This document shows, piece by piece, positions 51,975 to 61,865 of a stretch of 64,000 nucleotides of DNA (the stretch's first letter is position 1; each line of letters begins with the position of its first letter). Source of the DNA: Croceibacterium atlanticum (lineage in GTDB: Bacteria > Pseudomonadota > Alphaproteobacteria > Sphingomonadales > Sphingomonadaceae); NCBI RefSeq assembly GCF_001008165.2, contig NZ_CP011452.2, forward strand, positions 2,170,001-2,234,000, given 5' to 3'. The position numbers were made by a program, and so were the translations under genes. The notes beneath the pieces are model-generated. The model saw only the letters and a list, made by a program, of their open reading frames with translations. It searched no databases and had not been told where the DNA came from.

Positions 51975-54900
51975 ATGGCAGCGGCAAAGCGCAAGGGCGG
52001 CACCGCCACAAAGGGAATGCCGGCGGGCAAAGAGGATCTGGCAGCGGAATTGCGCACCCGCATCGCCGAATCCCGCCTGCCGGGGGAAAAGCCCCTGTCG
52101 GAAGACCAGCTCGACGATGTGACCGCGTTTCTGCTTCAGGCCGCCATGCAGCGGAAGGAAGGCGAAGGCACCGTCACCATCCGCACGGGCACGGGCAGCC
52201 GCCGGGTCACCCGCATTGCCATGATCAACAAGGACATGCCCTTCCTGATCGATTCGATCGGTGCCAGCATCGCCGCGCAGGGCCTGTCCATCGACCTGCT
52301 GGTTCATCCCGTCCTGCCTGTCCGCCGCACTGCCGAAGGCGAAGTGGAAACCCTGCCGATCGGGGAAAGCGCCGGGGAAAAGCGCGAAAGCTGGGTCTAT
52401 CTCGAAACCGAACGTGTCGACGCGAAGGAGCGGCAGGCGCTCGAACGCGATCTTGGCGCGACGATGGGGGATGTACGCGCGGCCGTGGCCGACTGGCCGA
52501 AAATGGTTGCCCTGATGCAGGAAGATGCAGACCGGACCGCCGATGCCGAAGGCGCCGCCCTGCTGCGCTGGTTGGCCGAAGGGCGGCTGACCCAGCTGGG
52601 CCACCTGACCCGCAAGCGCGATGGCCGGCATTCGCAGGCCCTGGGCCTGTGCCGCCGTGGCCTGCGCGATCTTCTGGCCGACGATACCTATGACCGGGCC
52701 TTCGCCTGGTTCGATGACGGGCGCGGCCGTGCCCCGCTGATCGTCAAGGCCAACCGCATTTCGCGCGTGCACCGCCGCGTTCCGCTGGATCTTTTCATCG
52801 TGCCCGTCGTGGAAAAAGGCCGGGTAGAGGCGCTGTCGATCCACGCCGGGACATGGACCAGCGCGGCCCTGTCCACCCCGCCCGCCGAAATCCCGGTTCT
52901 GCGTGGCCAGCTGGCCAATATCAGCAAGCAATTGGGCTTCGAGAAATCGAGTCATGGCGGCAAGACGCTGCTCCACGCGCTGACCGTGCTGCCGCATGAT
53001 CTGGTGATCGGTTTTTCCGAAGACGACATATTGCGCGTCGCCACCACCATGATGGCACTGGCCGACCGGCCACGCCCGCGCCTGGCAGTGGTGACCGCGC
53101 CCCTGCAGCGCCATCTTTTCGCATTCGTCTGGTTGCCGCGCGACATGATCTCCACCGGCACGCGCCACCGGATCATGGATCTGCTGAAGGAAGAAACCGG
53201 CGCCACCACGCTGGACTGGAGTCTGCTGGTCGAAGGCGGCAATCTGGCCATGCTGCGCTTCGTGCTCGACTATCGCGGGATCGATAGCGAGATCGATGAA
53301 GAAACGATGGATGCCCGTTTGCAGCAAATGCTGCGCGGCTGGACCGATGCCGTGGAGGACGCGCTGGCCGAGCGTGAAGAGCCCGGCCGTGCCGCCGCGC
53401 TGGCATCGCATTATGCCGATGCCTTCCCGCCATCCTATCGCGACCTGTATGGCCCGGCAGAAGCGGCACGCGATATCGAACGCGTGCGCCATCTGGATGC
53501 GGACGACCCGCTGCGGCCACTGCGGCGCGACACGCGGCTTTATCGGCTGGAAAGCGATTCAGCCGATAATCTGCGGTTGAAGATCTATCAGCAGGGCGGT
53601 TCCATGCCGCTGTCAGATGCGGTGCCTGCGCTGGAGAATTTCGGCTTCCGCGTCCTGGCGGAATTACCCACCCAGCTGGGGGGCACCGATACCGGGACGA
53701 TCCACGATTTCCAGCTTGGCCTGCCGCGCGGGGACCATGCCGCGCAATTGCTCGCCCGGTCGGAAGAGATCGAACACGCGATCTGTGCCGTGCTCAACGG
53801 CAAGGCCGAGAATGACGTGTTCAACCGGCTGGTTACAGGAACCGGGCTGGATGCTCAGGAAACCGACTGGCTGCGCGCATTCTACCGCTATCTGCGGCAA
53901 GCCAATATCGCCTTCACCATCTATACGGTGGTGGATGCGCTGCGCGGCGCGCCAAACATTACCCGCGCCCTGATCGAACTGTTCCGCGTCCGCCACGATC
54001 CTGCCTTCAAGGGCGACCGTGAAGAAGCCTCCGCCGCGGCGAACGAGGCGATACGCAACGGATTGAGCGAAGTCGCCGCGATCAATGATGATCGCTTGCT
54101 GCGCCTTTACTGGGCAACGATCCAGGCGATCCTGCGGACAAATGCCTTCACCGAAGCGGCGCAGGAAGCGCTGGCCTTCAAGATCGATTCCCCGCAGGTG
54201 CCTGGCCTGCCCAAGCCCGTGCCATGGCGCGAAATCTGGGTCTATTCCCGCCGGGTGGAAGGCATCCATCTGCGCGCTGGCCCGGTCGCCCGCGGCGGCA
54301 TTCGATGGTCGGACCGGCGGGACGATTTCCGCACCGAAATCCTCGGCCTGATGAAGGCCCAACGGGTGAAGAACGCCGTGATCGTGCCAACCGGGGCGAA
54401 GGGCGGTTTCTACCCCAAGCGCCTGCCCGATCCCACGCGTGACCGCGATGCCTGGGCGGCAGAGGGCAAGGAAAGCTACAAGCTCTATATCCGCAGCCTG
54501 CTGTCGGTTACGGACAATATCGAAGGCGACAAGGTGGTCCACCCGCAGGGCGTGGTGATCCATGACGGCAACGATCCCTATTTCGTTGTCGCGGCCGACA
54601 AGGGCACGGCCCGCTTTTCCGATACGGCCAATGAAATTGCCGAAGAACGCGGTTTCTGGCTGGGCGATGCCTTCGCCAGCGGCGGCAGCCACGGCTATGA
54701 CCACAAGGCGATGGGCATCACGGCGCGCGGTGCGTGGATTTCCGTGCAGCGCCATTTCCTGGAAATGGGCGTGGATGTGCAGACCGAAAGCGTCCGCGTG
54801 GCCGGTTGCGGCGACATGTCGGGCGACGTGTTCGGCAATGGCATGTTGCTGTCCAGGGCGATCAAGCTGGTCTTCGCCTTCGATCACCGGCACATTTTCA

Positions 54901-56684
54901 TCGATCCCGATCCGGACCCGGAAACCAGCTGGGCAGAGCGCAAGCGGATGTTCGACCTGCCGCGTTCCAGCTGGGCGGATTATTCCGAAAAGCTGATTTC
55001 CAGAGGCGGGGGCGTATTCCCACGCAGCATGAAGCGCATCCCCCTCTCCCCCGAAGCGCGGGAAGCGCTGGGGGTGGAGGCCGAAGAACTCGATCCCGAA
55101 AGCCTGATCAGCGCAATCTTGAAGAGCGAGGTGGACCTGATCTGGTTCGGCGGCATCGGCACCTATATTCGCGCCGGTACCGAAACGGATGCGCAGGTGG
55201 GCGATCCGGCCAATGACGGGCTGCGCGTCAGTGGCCGGGAAGTGCGCGCCAAGGTTGTGGGTGAAGGCGCCAATCTTGGCGTAACCCAGGCCGGCCGCAT
55301 CGAATTTGCCCTGAAAGGCGGACGGATCAACACCGATTTCATCGACAATTCCGCCGGTGTCGATTGTTCCGACAATGAGGTGAACATCAAGATCGGCCTG
55401 TCGATTGCGCAGCGCAGCGGCAAATTGTCGCAGAAACGGCGCAACGCCCTGCTGGTCGAAATGACTGACGAAGTGGCGGAACTGGTGCTGGAAGATAACC
55501 GCCTGCAGGCGCTGGCCCTGTCCATCGCGCAGGCCGGAGGCGCCAATGCCGTCCCTTCGCAGACGCGCCTGATCGAAACGCTGGAGGATATCGGCAATCT
55601 CGACCGCCGGACCGAAGGCCTGGCCGATGACGAGGCGCTGGCCCGCCGGGCCGCGGATGGCACTGGCCTGACCCGGCCCGAACTGGCCGTGCTGCTGTCC
55701 AACGCCAAGCTGGTGCTGCAGGATGCGATCGAAGAAAGCGATCTGTCGGCCGACAAGGCGGCGGAACCGCTGCTGCTGGCCGATTTCCCGCCGCACATGG
55801 CGGAAGATTTCCGCAAGCAATTGCTGGCGCACCGGCTGCGCAACGAAATCGTGGCCACCAGCATTGCCAATCGCATCGTCAATCGCATGGGCCTGCTCCA
55901 TCCTTTCGAACTGGCTGAGGAAGAGGGCGCCGGTCTGGATCACGTGGCCGCAGCCTTTGTCGGCGCCTGCGAACTGCTCGGCATGGGTCCGATCTGGACC
56001 GCTATCGATGAAGCGGAAATTCCCGAAGCCGCGCGGCTGATGCTGTTTGAACAGGCAGCGCTGGCACTGCGCGGCCATATGGCAGACCTGCTTCGTGCAG
56101 GCGGCGCCACGCTGGCCCCGTCAAAGGTGATTGGCGAATTGTCCGCCAGCGTGGCCCAGCTGATCACCCGGGTGGACGAATTGCTGGCTGTGGAAGCGCG
56201 CGAACATTCAGAGGCAATCGCCGCCACACTGATAGATGCCGGTGCGCCGGGCGATCTGGCGAACAGGGTGGCCATACTCTTCGCCCTGGACGGAGCGATC
56301 GGCCTGTCGCGCCTGTCCTTGCAGTCCGGCGTCGCGGCGGTGGACCTCGCCAACGCCTTTATCGACCTTGGCGAACAGCTCGGCCTCGACTGGGCGCAGG
56401 CGAAGGCGGCGGTGATGAACCCTTCCGATCCGTGGGAGCGGTTGCTGGTGGCGGGCCTCGCCCGCGATTTCCAGCAGATGCGGTTCGACTTCCTGCGCAA
56501 CATGACTGTAGGCGCCAGGGACAAGGCCGACCCGCAGATGCGGATCGGCCAATGGCTGGAAACCCACGCTTCCGCCATCCGCCAGCTGCGCGCAATGATC
56601 GGCCGCGCGCAATCCGCCAACCCGGTCGCTCCGGCCATGCTGGCACAAATTGCCAGCCAGGCGCGCAATCTGTTGCAGCGATAG
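51975..56684 (+). CDS. gdh: NAD-specific glutamate dehydrogenase, large (~180 kDa) class
   Basis: 1569 residues. Oxidatively deaminates glutamate to 2-oxoglutarate and ammonia with NAD, feeding carbon to the TCA cycle. Long N-terminal region with ACT-like segments (RIAMINKDMPFLIDSIGASIAAQGL), then the catalytic core: RGGIRWSDRRDDFRTEILGLMKAQ (from Arg773), PTGAKGGF (Lys809), VAGCGDMSGDVFGNGML (dinucleotide region) and VVGEGANLGVTQAGR. Ends in the helical C-terminal domain. The start at 51975 has GGAGAG at eight bases; a frame from 51867 is rejected. It is a single gene with its own promoter/operator. Confidence 0.97.
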   Translation: MAAAKRKGGTATKGMPAGKEDLAAELRTRIAESRLPGEKPLSEDQLDDVTAFLLQAAMQRKEGEGTVTIRTGTGSRRVTRIAMINKDMPFLIDSIGASIAAQGLSIDLLVHPVLPVRRTAEGEVETLPIGESAGEKRESWVYLETERVDAKERQALERDLGATMGDVRAAVADWPKMVALMQEDADRTADAEGAALLRWLAEGRLTQLGHLTRKRDGRHSQALGLCRRGLRDLLADDTYDRAFAWFDDGRGRAPLIVKANRISRVHRRVPLDLFIVPVVEKGRVEALSIHAGTWTSAALSTPPAEIPVLRGQLANISKQLGFEKSSHGGKTLLHALTVLPHDLVIGFSEDDILRVATTMMALADRPRPRLAVVTAPLQRHLFAFVWLPRDMISTGTRHRIMDLLKEETGATTLDWSLLVEGGNLAMLRFVLDYRGIDSEIDEETMDARLQQMLRGWTDAVEDALAEREEPGRAAALASHYADAFPPSYRDLYGPAEAARDIERVRHLDADDPLRPLRRDTRLYRLESDSADNLRLKIYQQGGSMPLSDAVPALENFGFRVLAELPTQLGGTDTGTIHDFQLGLPRGDHAAQLLARSEEIEHAICAVLNGKAENDVFNRLVTGTGLDAQETDWLRAFYRYLRQANIAFTIYTVVDALRGAPNITRALIELFRVRHDPAFKGDREEASAAANEAIRNGLSEVAAINDDRLLRLYWATIQAILRTNAFTEAAQEALAFKIDSPQVPGLPKPVPWREIWVYSRRVEGIHLRAGPVARGGIRWSDRRDDFRTEILGLMKAQRVKNAVIVPTGAKGGFYPKRLPDPTRDRDAWAAEGKESYKLYIRSLLSVTDNIEGDKVVHPQGVVIHDGNDPYFVVAADKGTARFSDTANEIAEERGFWLGDAFASGGSHGYDHKAMGITARGAWISVQRHFLEMGVDVQTESVRVAGCGDMSGDVFGNGMLLSRAIKLVFAFDHRHIFIDPDPDPETSWAERKRMFDLPRSSWADYSEKLISRGGGVFPRSMKRIPLSPEAREALGVEAEELDPESLISAILKSEVDLIWFGGIGTYIRAGTETDAQVGDPANDGLRVSGREVRAKVVGEGANLGVTQAGRIEFALKGGRINTDFIDNSAGVDCSDNEVNIKIGLSIAQRSGKLSQKRRNALLVEMTDEVAELVLEDNRLQALALSIAQAGGANAVPSQTRLIETLEDIGNLDRRTEGLADDEALARRAADGTGLTRPELAVLLSNAKLVLQDAIEESDLSADKAAEPLLLADFPPHMAEDFRKQLLAHRLRNEIVATSIANRIVNRMGLLHPFELAEEEGAGLDHVAAAFVGACELLGMGPIWTAIDEAEIPEAARLMLFEQAALALRGHMADLLRAGGATLAPSKVIGELSASVAQLITRVDELLAVEAREHSEAIAATLIDAGAPGDLANRVAILFALDGAIGLSRLSLQSGVAAVDLANAFIDLGEQLGLDWAQAKAAVMNPSDPWERLLVAGLARDFQQMRFDFLRNMTVGARDKADPQMRIGQWLETHASAIRQLRAMIGRAQSANPVAPAMLAQIASQARNLLQR

Positions 56685-56738
56685 GCATGACAGGGGGGAT
56701 CGCTTGACTGAAAGCGCAATCGCTGGAAACGCAGCGCA

Positions 56739-57971
56739 ATGATTAATGCGGATGTAGTTATCGTTGGCACCGGCCATGGCGGTGCCCAGGCGGCCATATC
56801 CCTGCGCCAGCTGGGGTTTGAAGGTTCGATCGTGATGATCGGCCGGGACAAGGCCCTGCCTTATGAACGGCCCCCTTTGTCGAAGGATTATCTCTCCGGC
56901 GAAAAAACGCTGGAGCGGATCCTGATCCGGCCGGAAAAATTCTGGCAGGAAAAACAGGTCGAATTGCTGCTGGGCTGCAATGTCTCCAAGATTGACCCGG
57001 TCTCGAAAGAACTGACCGTTTCCGGCAGCGAACGGGTTTCCTATGGCACGCTGATCTGGGCGGCAGGCGGCGATCCGCGGCGCCTTTCCTGCCCCGGCGC
57101 GCATCTGGACGGCGTCCACGCCGTGCGCGACCTGTACGATACGCAAAAACTGAAGGCAGAGCTGGAATCCGGCGCCAGGCGCGTGGTCGTGATCGGCGGC
57201 GGCTATATCGGGCTGGAAGCAGCCGCGGTGCTGACCAAGCTGGGCTGCACGGTCACGCTGGTGGAACAGCAGGACCGTGTGCTGAGCCGCGTCGCGGGTG
57301 AAGACCTGTCGCGCTTCTATGAAAAGGAACATCGGGCCCATGGCGTGGATATCCGCCTGGGTGACGGTGTCGAACGGCTGGAAAGCGATGCGGCGAAGGA
57401 AAAGGTGGCCGGCGTCACCCTGACCGGCGGCGAGACGATCCCCTGCGACATGGTGGTTGTCGGCATCGGCATCGTGCCAGCAGTCGGCCCGCTGATCGCG
57501 GCCGGCGCCGCAGGCGCCAATGGCGTGGATGTGGACGAATATTGCCGCACCAGCCTTTCAGACATCTATGCGATCGGCGACTGTGCTGCCCACGCCAATC
57601 CCTATGCCGATGGCGCGGTGATCCGGCTGGAAAGCGTGCAGAACGCGCATGACATGGCCGCCACTGCGGCAAAGGCGATCTGCGGCCAAGCCGAACCCTA
57701 TGACGCGCTGCCCTGGTTCTGGTCCAACCAGTTCGATCTCAAGCTGCAGACTGTCGGCCTCAGCATGGGCCATGATACGACGGTGCTGCGCGGCGATCCG
57801 GAAACGCGCAGCTTCTCGGTGATCTATCTGCGCGAAGGCCATGTCATCGCGCTGGATTGCGTCAATTCGGTCAAGGATTACGTGCAGGGCCGCAAGCTGG
57901 TGGAAGCCCGCGCGGTGATCTCGCCCGAATTGCTGCTGGATACGGACACGCCGCTCAAAGCGATGCTGTAA
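56739..57971 (+). CDS. FAD/NAD-dependent ferredoxin (rubredoxin) reductase-type oxidoreductase
   Basis: 410 residues. FAD site [19 protein letters not shown] at the N-terminus, the family signature [16 protein letters not shown] site [17 protein letters not shown] near residue 150, the second FAD motif [11 protein letters not shown], and a reductase C-terminal domain ([17 protein letters not shown]). Such flavoproteins pass electrons from NADH to a [2Fe-2S] ferredoxin for a P450 or ring-hydroxylating oxygenase. Neither partner is in the window. Convergent with queG, overlapping 17 bases. Confidence 0.92.
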   Translation: MINADVVIVGTGHGGAQAAISLRQLGFEGSIVMIGRDKALPYERPPLSKDYLSGEKTLERILIRPEKFWQEKQVELLLGCNVSKIDPVSKELTVSGSERVSYGTLIWAAGGDPRRLSCPGAHLDGVHAVRDLYDTQKLKAELESGARRVVVIGGGYIGLEAAAVLTKLGCTVTLVEQQDRVLSRVAGEDLSRFYEKEHRAHGVDIRLGDGVERLESDAAKEKVAGVTLTGGETIPCDMVVVGIGIVPAVGPLIAAGAAGANGVDVDEYCRTSLSDIYAIGDCAAHANPYADGAVIRLESVQNAHDMAATAAKAICGQAEPYDALPWFWSNQFDLKLQTVGLSMGHDTTVLRGDPETRSFSVIYLREGHVIALDCVNSVKDYVQGRKLVEARAVISPELLLDTDTPLKAML

Positions 57972-59028
57972 GCCGGGCGACTGCCCATCGGGCGGCTTCG
58001 GCCACCACCGGGTCGGGATCGTCCAGCAGGGCGCGAACCGGCCCGGCCAGATCCGGATTGCCGCTATTCCCGGCGGCGATCAGGCAATTGCGCACAAAAC
58101 GGTCGCGCCCGACACGCTTGATCGGCGATCCGGAGAATTTCTGCCGGAACGCCGGATCGTCCAGCGCCAGCAATTCGGCAAGGTGCGGCGCCGCCAGTTC
58201 CTCACGCGGGGCCAGCGCCTTGTGCCGCGCCGCAGTGCCGGCGAACTTGTTCCACGGGCACACGGCCAGGCAATCGTCGCAACCATAGATCCTGTTGCCC
58301 ATCGCTTCCCGGAATTCATGCGGGATCGGGCCCTTGTGCTCTATGGTGAGGTAGGAAATGCAGCGTCGGGCATCCAGCCGATAAGGTTCGGGAAAGGCAT
58401 TGGTGGGGCAGGCCTGCTGGCAGGCGGTGCAATTGCCGCAGCGATCCGGATGCGCTTCGTCCGGCGGGAAGGGCAATGTCGTGTAGATCGCGCCCAGGAA
58501 CAGCCAGCTGCCATGTTCGCGGCTGACAAGATTGGTGTGCTTGCCCTGCCAGCCGATCCCCGCCGCCTGCCCCAGCGGCTTTTCCATCACCGGCGCGGTA
58601 TCAACGAACACCTTCAGCTGCACCTCCAGCCCGATCTTCTCCGCTTCGGCCACCAGCCAGCGGGCCAGCGCCTTCAGCGCCTTCTTGACCACGTCATGAT
58701 AATCGCGCCCCTGCGCATAAACCGATATCCGCGCCCTTTCCGCGTCGCCTTCCAGCGCCAGCGGATCGCAATCGGGGGCATAGCTCATGCCAAGAGCCAG
58801 AACGCTTTGCGCATCGGGCCACATGCTTTGCGGCCCCTGCCGCACATCGGCCCGGTCTTCCATCCACTGCATTTCGCCATGCATTCCGGCATCCAGCCAT
58901 TCACGCAGGCGGCGCGCTTGTTCCGGATTGTCCGCAGCCGGGGCAAAGCCGATCGTGGCAAAGCCCAGCAGACGCGCCTGATCGACAAGACGCGCCTTGA
59001 GATCAACAAGATCCGGGCCCCTGATCAC
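57955..59028 (-). CDS. queG: Epoxyqueuosine reductase
   Basis: 357 residues. Cobalamin-dependent final step of queuosine tRNA modification. Two [4Fe-4S] clusters: [16 protein letters not shown] and [13 protein letters not shown]. The N-terminal catalytic domain has [25 protein letters not shown], and a C-terminal HEAT-like segment follows ([33 protein letters not shown]). It starts at GTG 59028, with AAAGG nearly abutting it, so the exact start is slightly uncertain. Its 3' end overlaps the FAD reductase gene by 17 bases. Confidence 0.95.
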   Translation of the reverse strand: MIRGPDLVDLKARLVDQARLLGFATIGFAPAADNPEQARRLREWLDAGMHGEMQWMEDRADVRQGPQSMWPDAQSVLALGMSYAPDCDPLALEGDAERARISVYAQGRDYHDVVKKALKALARWLVAEAEKIGLEVQLKVFVDTAPVMEKPLGQAAGIGWQGKHTNLVSREHGSWLFLGAIYTTLPFPPDEAHPDRCGNCTACQQACPTNAFPEPYRLDARRCISYLTIEHKGPIPHEFREAMGNRIYGCDDCLAVCPWNKFAGTAARHKALAPREELAAPHLAELLALDDPAFRQKFSGSPIKRVGRDRFVRNCLIAAGNSGNPDLAGPVRALLDDPDPVVAEAARWAVARLTASL

Positions 59029-59072
59029 CTTTGCACTTGCTCCTGTTCACCTGCTCCCGGTATCCCGCAAGC

Positions 59073-60086
59073 ATGGAAGAGGGGCTAGGCGAACCATCCG
59101 TGGCAGACAATGCCAAGCCGCACGGCGCAACAGCTGCGCCAGGGGCGCCATCCCTCGCGATCGAAGCCCGCGGGCTGGTGAAGCGTTTCGATGGCACTCT
59201 GGCAGTGGACGGGGTTGACCTGTCCGTGCCGGAAGGCGCGATCTACGGCATTCTCGGCCCAAATGGCGCGGGCAAGACCACCACCTTGCGCATGATGTTG
59301 GGCATTATCGATCCGGATGAGGGCACAAGGCGCATTCTGGGGCATGACAATCCCCGCGATGTCGCCCGGCTGATCGGCTATCTGCCGGAAGAACGCGGCC
59401 TCTATCCAACGATGAAAACCTATGACGCAATCGCCTTCATGGGCGCATTGCGCGGCCTGCCGCTGGCCCAGGGCCGCGAACGCGGCAGGCAATTGATGGA
59501 AGAACATGGGCTGGGCTATGCGATAGAGCGGCAGATTCGCCAGCTTTCCAAGGGCATGGCGCAGACTGTCCAATTGCTCGGCACGCTGGTTCACGAACCG
59601 AAACTGGTGGTTCTGGACGAGCCCTTCTCCGGCCTCGACGCGATCAATCAGGGCAAGCTGGAAAAGCTGATCCGCTCCCTGGCAGAGCGCGGAACCACGG
59701 TGATCTTTTCCACCCATGTCATCGCCCATGCGGAACGGCTGTGCGAAAATGTGGCCATCATCGCCGGGGGCAAGGTGCCCTATGCCGGATCGGTGAACGC
59801 TGCTCGTGACCGGATCCCGGCGCAGGTGCGGCTGGAAACAAGGCGGCGCGACGGGGAATGGACCAGAGTGCTTCCGCAAGGGGCCCGGCAGGAAGGGGCC
59901 TTCTGGCATTTCCCCCTGCCCGAAAGCGGGGTTGAACCCTTGCTGCGCGCATTGATCGAAGGAGAAGCGGGAATCCTGTCGCTATCCATCGAACGGGCCG
60001 GACTGCATGATGCCTTCGTCGCCATTGCTGGCGAAGCCGCCGCGCAGGCGCTGGATGCAGAACCGGATGCGGAGACTGCGCGATGA
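59073..60086 (+). CDS. ABC-2 type exporter, ATP-binding protein (NatA-like)
   Basis: About 337 residues. Walker A GPNGAGKTTT, Q-loop region YLPEERGLYPTMKT, signature LSKGMAQ, Walker B LVVLDEPFSGLD, and H-loop STHV are intact. A C-terminal ~80-residue extension is usual in this class. With the next gene it forms a NatAB-type efflux pump (sodium or another small substrate; not readable). Start is uncertain: ATG 59073 or GTG 59100 (neither with a good ribosome site); the frame opens at 59031. It ends in an ATGA overlap with the permease gene. Confidence 0.9.
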   Translation: MEEGLGEPSVADNAKPHGATAAPGAPSLAIEARGLVKRFDGTLAVDGVDLSVPEGAIYGILGPNGAGKTTTLRMMLGIIDPDEGTRRILGHDNPRDVARLIGYLPEERGLYPTMKTYDAIAFMGALRGLPLAQGRERGRQLMEEHGLGYAIERQIRQLSKGMAQTVQLLGTLVHEPKLVVLDEPFSGLDAINQGKLEKLIRSLAERGTTVIFSTHVIAHAERLCENVAIIAGGKVPYAGSVNAARDRIPAQVRLETRRRDGEWTRVLPQGARQEGAFWHFPLPESGVEPLLRALIEGEAGILSLSIERAGLHDAFVAIAGEAAAQALDAEPDAETAR

Positions 60087-61363
60087 GCAATGCAGGCCGT
60101 CTTTCCATGCTGCAGGCCGCCTTCGTCATCGCCCGGCGCGATTTCCTGGCCATCCTGTTCAGCAGGGCCTTTTTCTTCTTCCTGCTGGGTCCGCTTTTCC
60201 CGGTATTTGTCGGCGGGCTGGCGGGCTCCATCGGGCAGCAGGTGGAAGACACAACGGCCGCGCCGCAGATTGGCATAGCCATGCAGGCGGACGATCTGGA
60301 CGCCATGCTGGCCGCCCGCGGAAACCTGGCCAGAGAACTTGGCCCGACAATGCCGGTCATGGTGGAACTGGCCCGGCTGGAAGAAGGCCAGACCTATGAT
60401 GCACAGGCCGAACTTACCAGGCGAGTCGGCAGCCTGGCCGCAATCGTCACGGGCACGCCGGCCAACCCGGAACTGACCGCGACGCCCGAAAGGCTGGTTT
60501 ACTGGCGCGGGCCGGTATCCCTGGTGGCCGCCACCGCCATGCGCAGCGCGCCAACAGTATTTCCGGACGTAACGCTGACCGAAGTGCGCACCAGCGGCGC
60601 CAGCGAAACCCGCGCGCGATTGCGCACGGCGCAGGTGGGACAATTGATCCTGTTCCTGCTCATCATGTTGCTGGCAGGCATGGTCCTGTCCAATCTGGTG
60701 GAAGAAAAGGGCAACAAGGTCATAGAGATACTGGCCGCCGCCATCCCGATGGACGCGGTATTCCTGGGCAAGTTGTTCGCAATGCTGGCGGTTTCCATGG
60801 TCGGGATCGCGGTATGGGGAACCGTGATTGGCGGGCTGGTCGCCTATGCCGGGATCGAAGGGCAGAATCTCGGCCCGATCGACCTCGCCAACCTGCCCGC
60901 GCCGGGGGTCGGCTGGATCGCCTTCTTCCTGCTGGGCATCGTCTATTTCGCCATGGGATATTTGCTGCTCGGCTCCGTTTTCCTGGCCATCGGATCGCTC
61001 GCTTCCACGGTGCGCGAAGTGCAGACCCTGTCCATGCCGGTGACCATGCTGCAAGTGCTGCTGTTCTTCTTTGCAACCTACGCCATGTCGCAAACCGGGC
61101 GGCCGGTGGAATGGGCGGCCATGGCTTTCCCCTTCAGTTCCCCCTTCATCATGCTGGCCCGCGCCGCGCAATATGATGGGCTGTGGCCGCATCTGCTGGC
61201 CGTGGCCTGGCAATTGGTCTGGGTGTTCATCTTCGTCCGGTTCGGCGCCGCCCTGTTCCGCAAGCGGGTGATGAAGTCCGGCCCACAGGGAACCGGGCGG
61301 AATCGCGGGCTGCGCACCATGCTGGCCGGCCTGTTCAGGAACAGTTCGGACAGAACCGCGTAG
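60083..61363 (+). CDS. ABC-2 type exporter permease (NatB-like)
   Basis: 426 residues. One N-terminal helix (AFFFFLLGPLFPVFVGGLAGS), a large extracytoplasmic domain (~45-185), then five to six helices (LILFLLIMLLAGMVLSNLVEE, LFAMLAVSMVGIAVWGTVIG, WIAFFLLGIVYFAMGYLLLGS, and others), the ABC2_membrane_3/NatB layout. Conserved LVEEKGNKVIEILAAAIP after the second helix is a family marker. It is translationally coupled to the ATPase gene. Confidence 0.92.
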   Translation: MSNAGRLSMLQAAFVIARRDFLAILFSRAFFFFLLGPLFPVFVGGLAGSIGQQVEDTTAAPQIGIAMQADDLDAMLAARGNLARELGPTMPVMVELARLEEGQTYDAQAELTRRVGSLAAIVTGTPANPELTATPERLVYWRGPVSLVAATAMRSAPTVFPDVTLTEVRTSGASETRARLRTAQVGQLILFLLIMLLAGMVLSNLVEEKGNKVIEILAAAIPMDAVFLGKLFAMLAVSMVGIAVWGTVIGGLVAYAGIEGQNLGPIDLANLPAPGVGWIAFFLLGIVYFAMGYLLLGSVFLAIGSLASTVREVQTLSMPVTMLQVLLFFFATYAMSQTGRPVEWAAMAFPFSSPFIMLARAAQYDGLWPHLLAVAWQLVWVFIFVRFGAALFRKRVMKSGPQGTGRNRGLRTMLAGLFRNSSDRTA

Positions 61364-61373
61364 GATACGAACC

Positions 61374-61865
61374 ATGACCAAGCACGCCACGTCCCGCCGA
61401 AAAGCGCTCGCCTGGCTCGGTGCCGGCATCGCGATGCCCGTGCTTGCCGCCTGCGGCAGCGCCGCCGAAGCCAAGAGCTTTCCGGTTTCGATGAGCGAGG
61501 AAGCCTGGCGCAAGAAGCTGACCAGGGCCCAGTTCGACGTGCTGCGCAAGGAAGCGACCGAGCGGCCCTTCACATCGCCGCTGAACGAAGAAAAGCGCAA
61601 GGGCACGTTCCTCTGCGCAGGCTGCGACAATGAACTCTTTTCCAGCGCCACCAAGTTCAAGAGCGGCACGGGCTGGCCCAGTTTCTGGCAGCCATTGAAG
61701 GGCGCGGTGGGCACCTCCACCGATTACAAGCTCGGCTATCCGCGCAAGGAAGTGCACTGCGCCGATTGCGGCGGCCATCTGGGCCATGTTTTCAATGACG
61801 GCCCGAAACCCACGGGCCTGCGCTATTGCATGAACGGCGTGGCGATGAAGTTCCGCCCGGCCTGA
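61374..61865 (+). CDS. msrB: Peptide-methionine (R)-S-oxide reductase, exported lipoprotein form
   Basis: 163 residues. Repairs methionine-R-sulfoxide in proteins. Zinc site Cys81/Cys84 (CAGC) and Cys129/Cys132 (CADCGGH); catalytic Cys152 in RYCMNG; SGTGWPSFW is the substrate loop. The N-terminus SRRKALAWLGAGIAMPVLAAC carries a twin-arginine-like signal and a lipobox with Cys27, so it should be anchored in the envelope rather than cytosolic. It lies ten bases after the NatB-type gene. Its last 43 bases overlap the convergent membrane gene. Confidence 0.95.
   Translation: MTKHATSRRKALAWLGAGIAMPVLAACGSAAEAKSFPVSMSEEAWRKKLTRAQFDVLRKEATERPFTSPLNEEKRKGTFLCAGCDNELFSSATKFKSGTGWPSFWQPLKGAVGTSTDYKLGYPRKEVHCADCGGHLGHVFNDGPKPTGLRYCMNGVAMKFRPA

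Noticed and set aside
53664-56078. An 804-codon frame antisense to NAD-GDH
   Set aside because: Same explanation: a shadow of a verified gene, with low-complexity composition and no ribosome site logic.
59780-61720. A 646-codon frame antisense to the ABC permease and msrB
   Set aside because: It crosses two verified genes and its translation is Gln/His/Gly-rich, typical of antisense shadows.
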